A stretch of 64,000 bases of DNA from Marsupella aquatica (taxonomy: Eukaryota; Marchantiophyta), in assembly GCA_973895155.1 (NCBI GenBank), contig OZ316894.1, forward strand, positions 15,252,001 to 15,316,000, in the 5' to 3' direction. How positions within the stretch are numbered: the first letter of the stretch is position 1; each line of letters begins with the position of its first letter. Below the pieces are notes generated by a model. That model was not told the DNA's origin. It made no database searches and saw nothing but the letters and a program-made list of their open reading frames with translations. This document shows positions 43,130-55,349 of this stretch, one piece after another. Made by a program: the position numbers and the translations under genes.

Positions 43130-44179
43130 TGATGAATGGATTTTGGATTGTGCATGCACTTATCATATTTCCTATATAAGAGAGTTCTTCAGTTCTTACT
43201 CGGTATCAAACGGTTCAGTGTTGATGGGGAATGATCACCATTGTCAAATTGTTAGAATTGGATCCGTGAAAATTTGGATGTTTGATGGAGCTGTGCAAAT
43301 AGTGAGAAATGTCAGACACATTCTTGACATGAAAAAGAACTTGATTTCTCTTGGAATGCTGGAAGCGAATGATCATCAGTGGAGTTTTGTTGATGGTGTA
43401 CTTCAAGTGTCAATAAGAGGAAAGGTTGTCCTAAAGGGTAAGAGGCACAATAATCTCTATTTGTTGGAGGGCAACGTGATCTGTGAAGAAGCTAGTGTAA
43501 CCAGATCTAAAAAAGAAATGACTCAATTATGGCACTACAGATTGTTGCACATGAGCAAAAAAGGTTTGGTGGTACTTTACAAGAAATGACTTCTTTCTAA
43601 TTTGGAATCTTCTAAGTTAGATTTTTGTGAGCATTGTGTGCTTGGGAAGCAGCACAGGAGAACCTTTGGCATTGGAACGCACAAATACTAAAGCAATACT
43701 TGAGTATGTACATAGTGATATGTGGGGTCCAGCCCAACTCCCTCACTTTCTGGAAAATTTTACTATGTCACGGTCATTGACGCTTACTCAAGGTTTGTGT
43801 GGATCACATTTCTACACGCTAAGTTTGAAGATTTTTCCACTTTTAAGAAGTGGGAAGCCCAAATTGAGAATCAGACTGGATGCAAGGTGAGATATCTACG
43901 GTCAGATAATGGCGGGGAGTACGTTCAAGTGAATTTGAATTGTACTGTGCAGAGCAAGGGATTACTTTCCATCTCAAGATAGTTTATACTCCTCAACAAA
44001 ATGATATTTTTGAGCGGCTCAACCAAACACTATTGGAGAGATCGAGGAGTATGTTGAGCCAATCAGGTTTATCATATGAATTTTGGACTGGAGCTATAAA
44101 TATGACAACTTATTTGGTTAATCTTTCTCCTTCACGTGCAATCAATTTCAAGATGTCGTTTGAAATAAGGTATGGATGA
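43130..44179 (+). pseudogene. Copia protease and integrase (second copy)
   Basis: Protease WILDCACTYH (Cys in place of Ser), then NVRHILDMKKNLISL and CEHCVLGKQHR. The integrase core has VHSDMWGPAQL, YSRFVWITFLH, LRSDNGGEYV and YTPQQNDIFERLNQTLLE, giving D, D and E, in three frames with breaks near 43588, 43690 and 43930. Confidence 0.8.
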
Positions 44180-44779
44180 CAAACAAACTATCAGGGTTTG
44201 AGAGTCTTTGGAAGTGATGCATATGCTCTCACACATGAGCAAAATTGATCTAAACTAGATCCAACTTTCAAGAAGTATCTTTTTCTTGGTTATCAAACGG
44301 GTGTGAAAGGTTATAGTCTATGGGATCCAAAAGCTTGTACATTGCTTGTCAGTAGAGATGTGTCCTTTAATGAATCCAGATCATCAAAGGAGAGAGAATG
44401 CTTAGGCTTCCCGTACTGACAAAGGTAAATCTTCTATCGCGGACCATGTTGAGGGGAGATTGATCACGAGGATTTTCGTGACATAATTGAAGGAGGTGCT
44501 CCGATAATGAAGCTGATTCCGATGATGGAATAAGGGAAGCAGGTTATTGTTGAAATACCTCAAATTCTACCAAATATGCAAGATTAACCAGAATCATCCG
44601 CTAGAAAATGGAGACGTACTACTCAAGCTCCTACAAGGTATGGACAATGGATAAATTCATCAAGGTTAGACAATGCTGACATTGCACCTGATGATGATAG
44701 GGCACTGATCTTGGAAGAAGGAGAACCTTCTTCATATCATGAGGCGTGCATTCCAGACAAAAAAGATGAATGAAATGCA

Positions 44780-46240
44780 ACAATGTAGAGGGAGTTGCAA
44801 TCTTTAAGTGACAACAAGACATGGGAGCTGGTGAAGTTGCCAAGTGATCAACAAGTGATGGACAGCAAGTGAATTTATAAATTGAAGGACAACTCTTCAG
44901 ATGGAGGAGACAAGATATACAAGGCAAGGCTTGTTGCCAAGGGATTCAATCAGGAGAATGGAGTGGATTACAAAGAGGTATTTTCACCGGTTGCCAAGTA
45001 TTCCACGATACGGATTTTGTGTTAACTTGTTGTGTTTTTTGATCTGGTGCTAGATCAAATGGATGTAGTTACTACTTTTCTCTATGACATCTTGGATGAA
45101 CAAATTTTCATGAGGCAACCACTGGGCTTTGTGAAGAAGGGCCAAGAGAGTTTAGTTTGCAGGTTGCTTAAGTCACTATATGGATTGAAGCAAGCTCCTC
45201 GACAGTGGAACAAGCGGTTTGATGATTTCATGCTCGCACAAGGATTCACTAGGATGGTGTATGACCCTTGTATATATAGAAAATCAGTCAAGAATGGTGT
45301 GTTTGGTTTACTCATTCTCGTGCTTTATGTGGATGACATGTTGATTGAGGCTAAGGATCAATCTGAGGTTGACAAGTTCAAAGCAAAATTGAGTTTTGAA
45401 TTTTGAATGAAGAATCTTGGGAAAGCTAAGAGGATCTTAGGTATGGAGATTATGAGGAACTTTGAGACTAGGCAATTGTAGCTGAATCAAGGTAAGTATG
45501 CTGAAAAGGTACTTGCAAGATTCAACATGGAGAATTGTAAGCCAATAAGTATTTATTTGGTTCCACATTTCAAGTTATCATTGACTTTCTACCCCACGGA
45601 TCCAGTGGAAAGAGGCTTGATGACTCAGGTTCCTTATGAGAAGGCAATGGGCAATCTAATGTATTTGATGACGTGTATCAGGCCTGATCTAGCCCTAACA
45701 ATGGGAAAAATGAGTAGATTCATGTCAAATCCAAGGAAAGTACACTAGGAGGTTGTGAAGTGGATTCTCAGGTATCTTAAGGGCACAATAGACTGTGGTC
45801 TATTGTTTGATAGTAGATCAAACAAAATCAAATCTTTGGTTGGCTATGTAGATTTTGACTACGGAGACTGTCTGGAAACAAGGAGGTCAACAACTGGGTA
45901 TGTATTTACTCTTGGAGGTGGATGTATAAGTTGGAGGTTTACCTTGCAGAAGTGTGTATCTTAGTCTACTACAAAAGCAGAGTATGTTGCAGTAGCAGAA
46001 GCAATAAATGAGGCAATTTGGTTGGATAGGTTGGTCACTGAGATGGGATTGGAGCATGGAAAAATGGCTCTTCATTGCGAGCTTCATTGTGATAGTCAGA
46101 GTGCGTTTCACCTAGCTATTAACCAGGTAATGGATAGAAAGGTGAAGCACATTGACATCAGATACCATTTTATTAGGCAAACATTATTTGATAAAATGTT
46201 TGAGCTAGTCAAGATTGATTGAAAGCTCAACCCGACTAAT
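44780..46240 (+). pseudogene. Copia reverse transcriptase and RNase H (second copy)
   Basis: RT shows FDLVLDQMDVVTTFLY, EQIFMRQPLGFV, LLKSLYGLKQAPRQWNKRFD and the active site LVLYVDDMLIE (about 45320–45350). The tether and RNase H follow with RPDLALTMGKMSRFM, WILRYLKGTIDCGLLFD, DYGDCLETRRSTTGYVF and RKVKHIDIRYHFIR. Stops and shifts divide it into at least four pieces. Confidence 0.85.
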
Positions 46241-46537
46241 ACTTTTACCAAAGTGATTCCTTTGGAGAGTTACTCAAGACACCGTGCTACTTTGCAAGTT
46301 TTGCATTTGCAGCACTAGTAGAGTAACTCTCGAAGTAATTTAACAATATGTAATTTATGTATATGGGTTACTCAATCCTATTATGGCTACGGCTTAATTC
46401 TAGTTAACCCTTAGTTAATCTTACATGGTTTTTAGGGGGACACCTATGGTTTTAGGTGATTGTCTAGAATTTCCCATTGAGTATCCCATATGGATAGTAG
46501 AAATTGCAGTCCCCAAGACTAGAGTCAAGGGAGAGTT

Positions 46538-46868
46538 TGTTAAGGATTGCTCATAGTCTTGTGACTCATAGGTTACAACAAATAGTCTAACCATAGTTAG
46601 GGACTTAGCTGAGGTTAGGTTAGTCACGTGTGACCTTGCATATACCAGGGCTAGTGTAAGCCGCTGGGATATAGAGCTTACTCATTGTAACGGAGCAACT
46701 TGAGCAAGAGAGAGAGCTTGTGTGTTTGACTACTCTGAAGTAAAGTAGGAGTGTTTGTGTGGATGTAGCCTTGGAGAAGAGATGAACCATGTATGGATTG
46801 TGTCAACTACGTGAGCATGGTATGAGTCATGATCGTATCGTCATGAAGGAAGACATCATAGTTCAACA
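46538..46868 (+). repeat. Copia 3' LTR (331 bp)
   Basis: Starts TGTTAAGGATTGCTC directly after a purine-rich tract (aagggagagttt) and ends TTCAACA, aligning with 37508–37851 but with many differences. The flanks of the two LTRs share no target duplication, so they belong to different insertions. Confidence 0.8.
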
Positions 46869-47283
46869 CTACTATCCATTAGAGGTCCAAGAGGTATATA
46901 CATATGGTGGTAGTTATGGTAACTATCTCTTCCCTAAACTATAGATGTTAATCTAAACCATTGGTTATAACAAGTTGAACCTTATCGAAAACCCATTCAA
47001 TTCAACTTCAGAAGGTTGATGTTTAGAGGACAAAATATTTGAGTAGGATGAGGATGCAATCTTAGCCAATTCCTCCCATTCACCCTGCACCATGTTCTCC
47101 ACATCATACACCTTTAATCTCATTGATTGAAGCCCTTTCTTTGAAGGAATTGAATTGTAACTGAGAACACCGATCTCCCTGAAGCGTCCATTTTTTACGT
47201 AATGCCTCCTACATCCATTTCATCTTTCCTTCTTTGACCTCTTTCAGCCGATGGTGACAGTCTAAGAGTTAAGCAACATTCTG

Positions 47284-47721
47284 TCAACATTCTCTGGATC
47301 CAATTCTAGAGCTACTTGTGCCAATGAAAGTAACTTTTTCAGGGACAAGACATGACACTCTGATCATAGCTTGTTGTTTACCCCAAGCACGATCTAGATT
47401 GGTAGCCCTCTTCAAACATACCTCCAAAACTTTATCTGGAGGAAGCTTTTTACGCATCAGTTTGGTATACTCCGTTATGAATAATTCAGACATTCGCTGT
47501 CGAAAGCTCAAGACAAAAAAATGCGCTGATGAATTCATAATGACCCGTGATGGATAGGATTTGTGAATGCTAGCAATACAACTGATGCTCAGAGGATGGT
47601 GGTCAAACATATATTGTGCTGATATAATCTTAGATATCATTGAGAACTCCAGGCTTGATGACTCTACAGGCGCATAGCATCTATCAAGACATCTGTAAAT
47701 ACGTATTGCCTCTGGCAACAA
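47284..47721 (-). pseudogene. LINE ORF2 region after the endonuclease
   Basis: Frame MLPEAIRIYRCLDRCYAP… continuing KLMRKKLPPDKVLEVCLKRATNLDRAWGKQQAM. I assign it to the LINE from its position downstream of the endonuclease on the same strand; the family match itself is weak. Confidence 0.4.
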
Positions 47722-47862
47722 GCTAGTCGAGCGTCTGTTGCACCAGGAAAAACGTAATTGACCATGATATCTTATAATCAGACCACCCCATTCGTCTTTT
47801 AAGGTGATCCCATGCTCTTTTCTCCCTACCAGTGTGGGCGCCCACCAGCTTGATCTTGTAAG

Positions 47863-48237
47863 TTATCCACCATTAATATTGAAATCACCAGTAATAATCC
47901 ATGCCAAATCATTCCTTACTTCGCAGAAAATTTTCCCCCAAAGGAGTGTTTGATCCCTCTCACCATCCTGCCCCGTAGGAGCATATACATTAAAGACCCC
48001 GAACTCTCCTAACTTAGGATGCTTAAAGGTGCACCACATGCCTTGTCCACTTGGGAGGAAACCAACTTGGCATATAGATGACCTCATCCTGGGAGCCACA
48101 ACCACGAACAGCCCACCTTTACCTGAGTCAGCTTCAGGATCCCAAAAAGCAATGGCTCCATCATTGGCTGGACTGCAAAAGAATTCGGCCTCTTTCCAAA
48201 CCTGATATGATAGCATCTTTAATCTCCCTACCCGCAA
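47863..48237 (-). pseudogene. LINE endonuclease domain fragment
   Basis: Contains GGLFVVVAPRMRSSICQVGF, FGVFNVYAPTGQDGERD and WIITGDFNINGG. The VYAP and GDFN motifs are the conserved β-strand and Asp/Asn site of APE-type LINE endonucleases. The N-terminal part, up to 48.5 kb, is scattered across frames. Confidence 0.75.
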
Positions 48238-49099
48238 GTGATGCTCTTAGCCACATAAAATATCTATTCCAGGTGATGACTCCCAAATAAAGTGTCTAAT
48301 TTTGGATATATCCTATCCATCCCACACAATTACTAGACATTATGGGATATGATATGCAACTTCATTGCAAAACAAGGTCTCCCAAGTAATGCCAGCAGAT
48401 AAGAAATTATAGGCTGAGCAGCCATGCCCTGACACCTAAAGTAGGTGTAATATTCTCCAAAGGAATCGGTGTGTTAACAACACCCTATGTCCTAACCGAC
48501 ACTATAGTCTCTGCCACCTGACCACCATCTTCGATCATAGGTATCTTAATCAAGTCACGACGGATCTTGTTTGGTGAGTCACAATCAGACCCCAACCCTG
48601 AAACACCACCACGCCTTTTCCTGGGAGAATTTTTGAATTCCAAACTAGGGAGCAACGAAGGTTTAGGGGATCCCAAAGAACTTGGTATCACAATGTCCTT
48701 CTTAGAAACAGGAGCAAAGGGAGCTTTACGACTTTGAAGTGTAAGCGCAATAAGGTTATGCCACTCTTCTAGCCCCGATAGTTGCAAGTGGTCAAGAAAA
48801 GCAACTGAGAATATCTTTCTCCAAAGGAGAACTCGTATCCCCAGATGAAGGGGGAATCACCCCAATTTTAGGCCACGAAATCTTTATCAAAGGCAATCTC
48901 ACTAGTTTCGATGATTCCCTTTTTTATCAACCCTAGTGCACTAAAACCTTCAAATTACCTTTCCAAATATCTGAAACAGGAGATCTAGAACGAAGAACAC
49001 CAACAGATTTGCCTTAACAATCTGTAGTGTTACTAAGTGCTTAAAGCAATCGGATGTTCAGGATCAAATTCCAGATAGGGGAGCATTAACTGCCACCAA

Positions 49100-49740
49100 T
49101 CTGTCTTCAATCAGAAGAGCCTTGGATTTAGATTTGCAAGATTCGCCTGATCCTTCTTATGTTCAGCCAGTATGAGAGGAGATGACGTGACCAAAGCCTT
49201 AGCTGTCTGATCCGGGTGCACGTGTACTACTGTAACAACAAACAGCGCATTCACTAGAGGCTCCATTATCTCTAGCCTGTGGGAATTTTGTAGATTATAA
49301 AGATCAACCCACTCTTCTGCTTGACAAATGTTCACAACCCCTTCAAAGCACAGAACTACTTTATCCTAATAGAAATTCTGTTGCAACGATTCGAAAACCT
49401 CCAGCGGTAGCGTTGCACTAATAAACTCTTGTTGTATGGGTATCCCAGATTCTCTCGCAGAGAAATCTGCCGCCCGCTTGCCTCTGTTGGTCCAATCCAG
49501 AGATGTATCTCCCCGGCTCTCAGCTTTCCACGGACGTCTACAGATATCTTCCCTATTCCACTCCTTAAGATTGTAGTTACTAGATTGCTTACGTGATCAA
49601 TTTGGTCTCCCCTCTTCCGCTTCCCGTGTCTTATTGCTTCTGCAATCCATTATAGAATGATCCCCTTCGCATCCGCAATGGAGAATACAAAACAGACTGC
49701 ATTCCCTCAGTCCAAAGATAGTCCCGAGCGAGCAACATCT
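49100..49740 (-). pseudogene. LINE ORF1-like remnant
   Basis: Frame pieces near 49335–49111 (VDLYNLQNSHRLEIMEPL, VVTVVHVHPDQTAKA) and upstream WNREDICRRPWKAESRG. The composition and place before the endonuclease fit the nucleic-acid-binding ORF1 of plant LINEs. No zinc knuckle is visible in what remains. Confidence 0.4.
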
Positions 49741-49890
49741 AGTCCATGGATACAAGAGATTCAGAAGCACAGGATCACCGCTCCATATTTACATCAGTAG
49801 AAAATGGTGAGTTGTCAACAAAGAACAGAAACCACCACAACACTCCTACATCCGCATTTTTACAAAGAAAACTTTTCTCTAATGGAAACG

Positions 49891-50006
49891 CTCCACCGAG
49901 CACAGCCCCCACTAAATTCAAAATTTTGAATATGGGGCCAAATGCGCTGCTCCACCAAACACAACCCCCGCCAAATTAAAATTTTTGAATACGGGGCCAA
50001 ATGCAC
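49891..50006. repeat. Two-copy ~58-bp tandem duplication
   Basis: gaatatggggccaaatgcgc (near 49926) recurs as gaatacggggccaaatgcac (near 49985), each preceded by a ccaccaaacaca/ccaccgagcaca block and an AT-rich stretch. Confidence 0.7.
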
Positions 50007-50455
50007 CATCAAAAATCACCCAGAATTACACAGCTCAATCTACCATTCCGGTACTTCCCACACAAAGTAAACAAAGTCCTGAAAGCAGGAAAAAATCTTA
50101 ATCGTCCAGCTTCGCCAAAATTAGCAGGACCTTGTCCACGCCAGTCCCAGTTAATTTTTCCCGGTCAAATGTCAATTTTCGTCAATTGCAGTGTATTAAA
50201 CAAAACTTTTTCGCAGAGTAAATAGACGGATCAATTTGTCTGTTTTCAAATATTTTGCATACGAATCAGGGGATGGTCAGAATTTGAATTGACATGGTTA
50301 AGTTTGTGTGTTTCAATTATGTTGTATTGGAGGAACAATGGGTAGTCAGCATTGAAATTGCGGAGAATTCCTTGTCAAAGGATGGCGGAGAGCTTAAAGG
50401 TTGCGAACGGGCTGCCGACTTTTGGCCTGAAAAGCTTTAGGTCTTTGTTTTGTAG

Positions 50456-50655
50456 GACAGTATTTCAATATTGTGGTGGCCGACAAAACAAACTGCCCTT
50501 GGGGACCTGCCTTTGGACGGCAGGACGCTGGGACATTGTATAGAAACTAGTAGATGACAGTATTCCAATAATGTGGTGACCGACAAAATAAAGTCGGATT
50601 GGAGATTTGCCTATGGTCGGCAGGACGCTGGGACATTGTATAGAAACTAGTAGAT
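50456..50655. repeat. Two-copy ~100-bp tandem duplication
   Basis: Both units begin gacagtatt-caata-tgtggtg and end with the identical ggcaggacgctgggacattgtatagaaactagtagat. The ends are nearly perfect while the middles differ, so the copies have diverged unevenly. Confidence 0.85.
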
Positions 50656-51404
50656 AAATGCGTACAGTTCAGAGATATGCGGATTGTGGGTAAGAGTTTC
50701 ACTTGCCGCTCAATTTTCACAGTATGATGCATTTCAATTTATCAAAATTGCAGATATGCAGACAAAAATTATAGCATATTGAATTGCGTTCTGGAAATTT
50801 AATAATGTACAATGCTATGTACAATGAATGATATATCAAACAAAATGAATTTGCTGAACAGTACTACATGTTCTTTTATAAGTGAGCAAATTAGGAATTC
50901 CTAAATGTCGAGCGTTATTGTACTTCTCTACAAGCCAGCAGATGCGGTGGTGAACACATTATGATATTCGGACATCAACATAAAGAATCTCGTTAGAAAC
51001 CGTCACCTATTGTCACTGTGTTAAACACAATGCCTGGAGATCATGGGTTGTGTCTAGGGGTCGAATGGGATTGATAATATGTGTCGACAACGCACTCTAT
51101 GAGCTCTCACAAATTACCATGAACCCGAGCAAGTTCAAAGAAAGATTCTTCTCCTCTAAGAATTTTAGGCGACGAGCTCCGAAGCCTGAAATGCATGTGC
51201 GGTCGGCATAGTTATTCTGTATCCGGACGAACAACTCTGCCCATGTTGCTTGTAACCGGTGGTTGCTTGTAACCGGACGAACAACTCTGCCTGTGGTTGA
51301 TTGTAAGTGGTCGTGGATATCAAGCCTCTCAACGGACTGCATAATTACATAACCCACCTTGCCGTTGATTTGAATGCGGTGGCAGTGGTAGAGGATGGGA
51401 AGAC
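50656..51404. other. Non-coding stretch, possibly 3' flank of the gene at 51.4 kb
   Basis: No supported gene. A 24-base direct repeat (gtaaccgg…cggacgaacaactctgcc) occurs near 51218 and 51264. A poly(A) signal cannot be placed with confidence. Confidence 0.35.
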
Positions 51405-52293
51405 TTAATGGACAGCCTGATTGAGAGTTGCAACTCTTGCATCATGAGCTCTCGCGCGTCCTGCGGCACCATTACTGTGTGCTGCAGCTTCTTGCTGCAC
51501 TCTTCGTTCTGTACAAACAAAATGTCATCCATGAGTGTTGCAATTTTCAATTATCTGTCCGAGAAAATCTGTAGAGCATAGTAGGGAGCAACTTCAGACG
51601 GTATTCTCTAAATTGTACTATATACTTCATGATAGATTCAAATCTCAATCAATTTCATCCAATATGAAGAGCATGGTATTCTACTATATACTTCATGATA
51701 GATTCAAATCTCAATTAACTTCATCCAATATGAAGAGCATAGTACGGAGCAACTTCAACTTCATCCGAACCAATTCTGAGTGGGGTTAGCGTCTCATTCA
51801 ACGTGTGATTCACGATTTGAATTAACTTCATCCAATATGAAGAGCATAGTACGGAGCAACTTCAACTTCATCCGAACCAATTCTGAGTGGGGTTAGCGTC
51901 TCATTCAACGTGTGATTCACGATCGAAATTGTTATTTTGCAGAGTGGAAATTCATAACAGTTCGCTACCTTTCGCAGCAGCTTTCTTCTGGATTTCGGCG
52001 TCTTTGGCAGCTTTGCGGCGAATTGGATGCAGAGGATGTGTGCAGGAAAATGCCCCATAGCTCACGGAAGCCCCCCACCGGGTAAACTTCTCTGTCATCC
52101 GTGCACGCGCTACGCCCCATCGCTCACCGCTCTTAGTACTCCATTCTGTCAGTTTGGTGGCGGGCTTCTGTGCCTCATTCTTCGCGAGGGCGCCGGGACC
52201 GCTGCTTGCTCTTTTCCTCCCAAATCGACGGCCACCGGTTGTTGTGGTAGCTCCGGCCGGGGCCGTGGTGGTTCCTGTGGCGTATGTTGACAT
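51405..52293 (-). CDS. Small two-exon gene, 142 aa, possibly LEA_1-like
   Basis: Exon 1 runs 52293–51969 (ATG: MSTYATGTTTAPAGA) and ends at donor AAAG|GTAGCG. Exon 2 runs 51508–51405 after acceptor TTTGTACAG. Phases match and the joined frame ends at TAA 51407–51405. The product is hydrophilic: a Thr/Ala/Gly start, a basic stretch (GRRFGRKR), and a C-terminal Ala/Lys/Arg/Glu helix (RRKAAKDAEIQKKAAAK, then ERRVQQEAAAHSNGAA). The pattern of a charged Ala-rich helix followed by an HxNxA-like segment recalls group 4 (LEA_1) late-embryogenesis proteins, which protect cells during drying. That assignment is an inference; the split gene structure is better supported. Confidence 0.45.
51617..51925. 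repeat. Nested tandem duplications inside the intron
   Basis: A ~65-base unit (tatatacttcatgatagattcaaatc…) occurs at about 51617–51682 and 51683–51745. A ~107-base unit (aacttcatccaatatgaagagcatagtacgg…gtgattcacgat) occurs at about 51717–51816 and 51824–51923, the two copies almost identical. They explain most of the 460-base intron of the small gene and may be recent. Confidence 0.85.
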
Positions 52294-52515
52294 TCTTGAC
52301 AGATTCAACTATTCAAGGACACTTTAAAGAATGGATCTACAGATGGGAAACGTCGAAAAGCCTCAGTAATCAGTGACACAGGTTGTGCAAGTCAATCTGA
52401 GAGACAGTGACAGCAATCCGGTTATGCTTCAAATCCAGGATAGAAGAGGTAGAAACGAGTTAAGTGAGCAACTCTGATGATGTTGTCGCCGGCAAGAGGT
52501 GATTGATTTATATTC

Positions 52516-52640
52516 AGAGCATCGCACTAATAGAAGCTGCACCAGCCTGACAGAGATTAATTGCAACGTGGCATACCCAGAGCATGACACCAATAAAGGC
52601 TGCACCAGCGTGACCGAGATTTGATGAAACGTGGCATACC
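52516..52640. repeat. Two-copy ~64-bp tandem duplication
   Basis: Units end in aacgtggcatacccaaga/gag and share gctgcaccagc-tgac-gagatt. The open frame across it (52785–52429, minus) is repeat-derived. Confidence 0.75.
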
Positions 52641-55213
52641 CAAGAATAACATGCGCCGCAAGAGGTCTTAGTCCAAATTTTGAGGCACTAGCTAGAGTGC
52701 CACGAGTATGTTTCCAAAGAGGAACGACACGAAAAGTAAGCGATTCGACATTATTTATCTTCCAACGATTTGTTGCATGTGACACGTTAACACTGAAGAA
52801 TTGATTTTATAAAGAAGTTTCGAACGTGTGTCCCAACGAGAATGAAGCTCCACTCCGGCCAAGGCGATGATTGGAGAATTAGTGGATATGAATGAGAGCA
52901 TTTTTCGAGGTCTGACTTCCTTTTACTGTGCTGTTTATGTCTAGTAGGATTTTGCAAGTCGCTATGCATCTGGACGTGGCTTCGTATGAGAGCGGCACGC
53001 ATTCGACCGAAACGGGATGATTGACACGCAAGACCAGCAGGAAAAACTTGTGAGTTCTTTTCTTCCCCATAATGTTGGAGGGCCTATCGCTGAGCTGGTT
53101 CCTACTTTTTCCCTGTTCTTGCTCCGGTACAATCTTATCAAAATTCTACCCCACCTGTTAAGTGGCAGGTTGGTCGTTTTCCTGGGCCAACAAGGAGTAT
53201 CGGGGTCATTGAACGCTTACTTAGTCAACCTCAAATAATGTTTCCAGACCATGAAAATTCATGGCGACCGAATGCACACACAACCAAAACCGTTGTGATG
53301 TGTAATTTCAGGGAATCAATCAAGGTGCAAGAAGTTTATAATTTTTTTAGGGTTGCATTGGACATGAAATGATGAGACATCTTTACCAGTTCCCTAGGGT
53401 TGGAGAGGGAACTTATTTTGCTAGACTTTCACTAGTCCATATGGACATAGTAAACTTAGCTTCGTAAATAGTTTCAAAATTTCAGATTGCATAATTTAAT
53501 CATAAATACTTTCACTTATTCCATACCGGAAGGAATCCAGGTGTTTTAGACATGAATCACACACATTTTTGGTATTGTTACACTTACCATGCATAGCGCC
53601 ACACCCTTGGAATGCTTGTGTGCTCATGTGTTGTTTTTTGGGTATTTAAATGGCAGCCCCTGGTAGGAGGGGGGAGGGGGAGGGAAACTTAGTCAAGTGT
53701 TGTTTGGAGATTAGCATTTAGCAAGAATAGGGAATCAATCTGGAGTAGTGAGGTAAGGAGGTGCTCATTGTCCCGTAAGACAAGAATTGGGTAGACACCG
53801 GTAGGAGGTTGGGTTGCCCATGCAATGTGTGACGTTGGCCACCAAAAGGTATGAATTTGGTTGATTCCTTAGAATCATTTATTAGAGAAACTTGCACGGT
53901 TTGGTCGGTCCCTATGAGTGAGAGTGGTGATAGCACTCGATCTGCCGAATGCCAGTAGGAGTATGAACATGACAGTCCAAAAGATTTTATCAAAAGCACA
54001 TAACACGGGTATAGTCAGTAGACTTGATAAAAACTACATTTCCAAGAGTGAACAAATCTACTCATCCTTAGTAGGAAATTAATCCAAACAACATCCCTCT
54101 ACGTCCCTATCATACGATGCAAACAATTATTAGTAGAAGAAAAGTGGTATGTGTTATGTTAATTGTTTGATAAGTAGGTGAAAAAAAGAATGTTTTTGTA
54201 TTCAAAAATATATTTAAAATTTTGTCAAAATAGTATAATAAAAGGTACAAGGGTTTCTCTAATTGGATTTATTTTAAAATTTATTTTCAAAAAAAGTATT
54301 GGTTTGTTCTCACATTTGTTAGGGGATTAACACTAAGTGTATTCCAAGGGCGTCTGCCCCCGCCATCGAAGAGGGTCCCAGTTGCTCAAGGAACTTGTTA
54401 ACACAAGAGGAAGTTGATGTTCTCCATGATAATGGATTGAATGTGGTTTATGCCATCATTCCCGGTAATTCAGTGATCAATCCCGATGATGTAATTGTGG
54501 ACTTGAATAGTTACCTTAAGAGGATGGATCTATTGAAGCCTGATGTCAAGCTGTGTCGGCGCAACGGATGCTACGGCAAAGGAGATCAATTGTCATGGCA
54601 AATGCAAATAAACATATTGCAAGTGCAAAATCCAAGTTCATGAGATTCACTTCCATGACAAGAATTGAAGAAGGGAATGCAACCGGCTCAAGAGTGGTAC
54701 TTTCCAACACTCATCACGATTGCAATTAAGTTCACTGCGTATAGATATGTGTGTTCTCAACTTGCTCTTGTCAATATTTCATCACTAGAAGATACTGCTT
54801 CCCTTGCAAACACTTGTATTGGTGCTTTCAAAATATTTTGTGGACGAGATCTGGAGAGCGACCAAGAGATCCACCAGCCAATCTTGACCCTTAGCAAGGT
54901 TCAAAAATTGGTGTTAAATGTATTAGGGTCAGGGTGAATGCACCATATGATATTTAGGGTTAAGGGTTAAGGGCAAAGATGCATTGTAGATGTTCACAGG
55001 GCTCTCAGGATGCGTTGGTAGCATTGCGTTTTAGATATTGTTTAGTGGGCAGATAGATCTTATTTTGTATCCTTTCAAAATAATATATTCCAAATTCCAA
55101 ATGATGTTATCAAATCTTGAAGACACTCTTCAAGATTTTGGCCAAACTCCAAGCCAACCTTAGAGGGGCTCTCCAAGATTTTGACCCAATTCCAACCCAA
55201 TCTTGGATAGCCT
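52641..55213. other. Intergenic DNA with no firm gene
   Basis: A plus-strand open stretch near 54340–54643 (TQEEVDVLHDNGLNVVYAI, VDLNSYLKRMDLLKPDVKLC) followed by 54665–54937 has ordinary protein composition and could be a decayed gene or element fragment; I recognise no family. A G-rich run lies at about 53668–53685. Otherwise nothing. Confidence 0.35.
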
Positions 55214-55349
55214 TGTCGTGCGCATACACATCGCTATACAACATACATCGCTTGTCACATACATCCAAACATAGTCACACTGCCACATCACAAACACAAG
55301 AGAATGGAATACAAGTGGAACTCATGTCCACACATGTCCAAAACCCACA
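55214..55349 (-). repeat. 136-bp 3' LTR of the methyltransferase element
   Basis: On the minus strand it starts TGTGGGTTTTGG right after the purine tract gctaggggggcga (55350–55363) and ends GCGCACGACA at 55214. It matches the 135-base LTR at 24552–24686; both alignments end at the same base. Confidence 0.75.

Larger units (their letters stand above)
42682..46868 (+). mobile_element. Second Ty1/copia element, 5'-truncated, with 3' LTR
   Basis: Begins with a diverged gag tail (knuckle region near 42966–43010), then protease, integrase, reverse transcriptase, RNase H, polypurine tract (near 46526–46537) and a 3' LTR at 46538–46868. It is related to but clearly older and more diverged than the first copy. 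There are many stops in all domains. No 5' LTR is found apart from the 80-base fragment. Confidence 0.85.
46880..49740 (-). mobile_element. LINE remnant with ORF1 and endonuclease traces
   Basis: Minus-strand pieces in order: an ORF1-like part (about 49700–49100), a linker (48787–48485), an endonuclease region (48480–47863) and a post-endonuclease segment (47721–47284). Stops and shifts are frequent. No reverse transcriptase is seen before the copia insertions begin at 46868; the rest may lie to their left. Confidence 0.6.

Noticed and set aside
51097-51357. Extra downstream exon of the small gene
   Set aside because: The joined frame already ends at 51405, and this stretch contains direct repeats with no clear splice signals.
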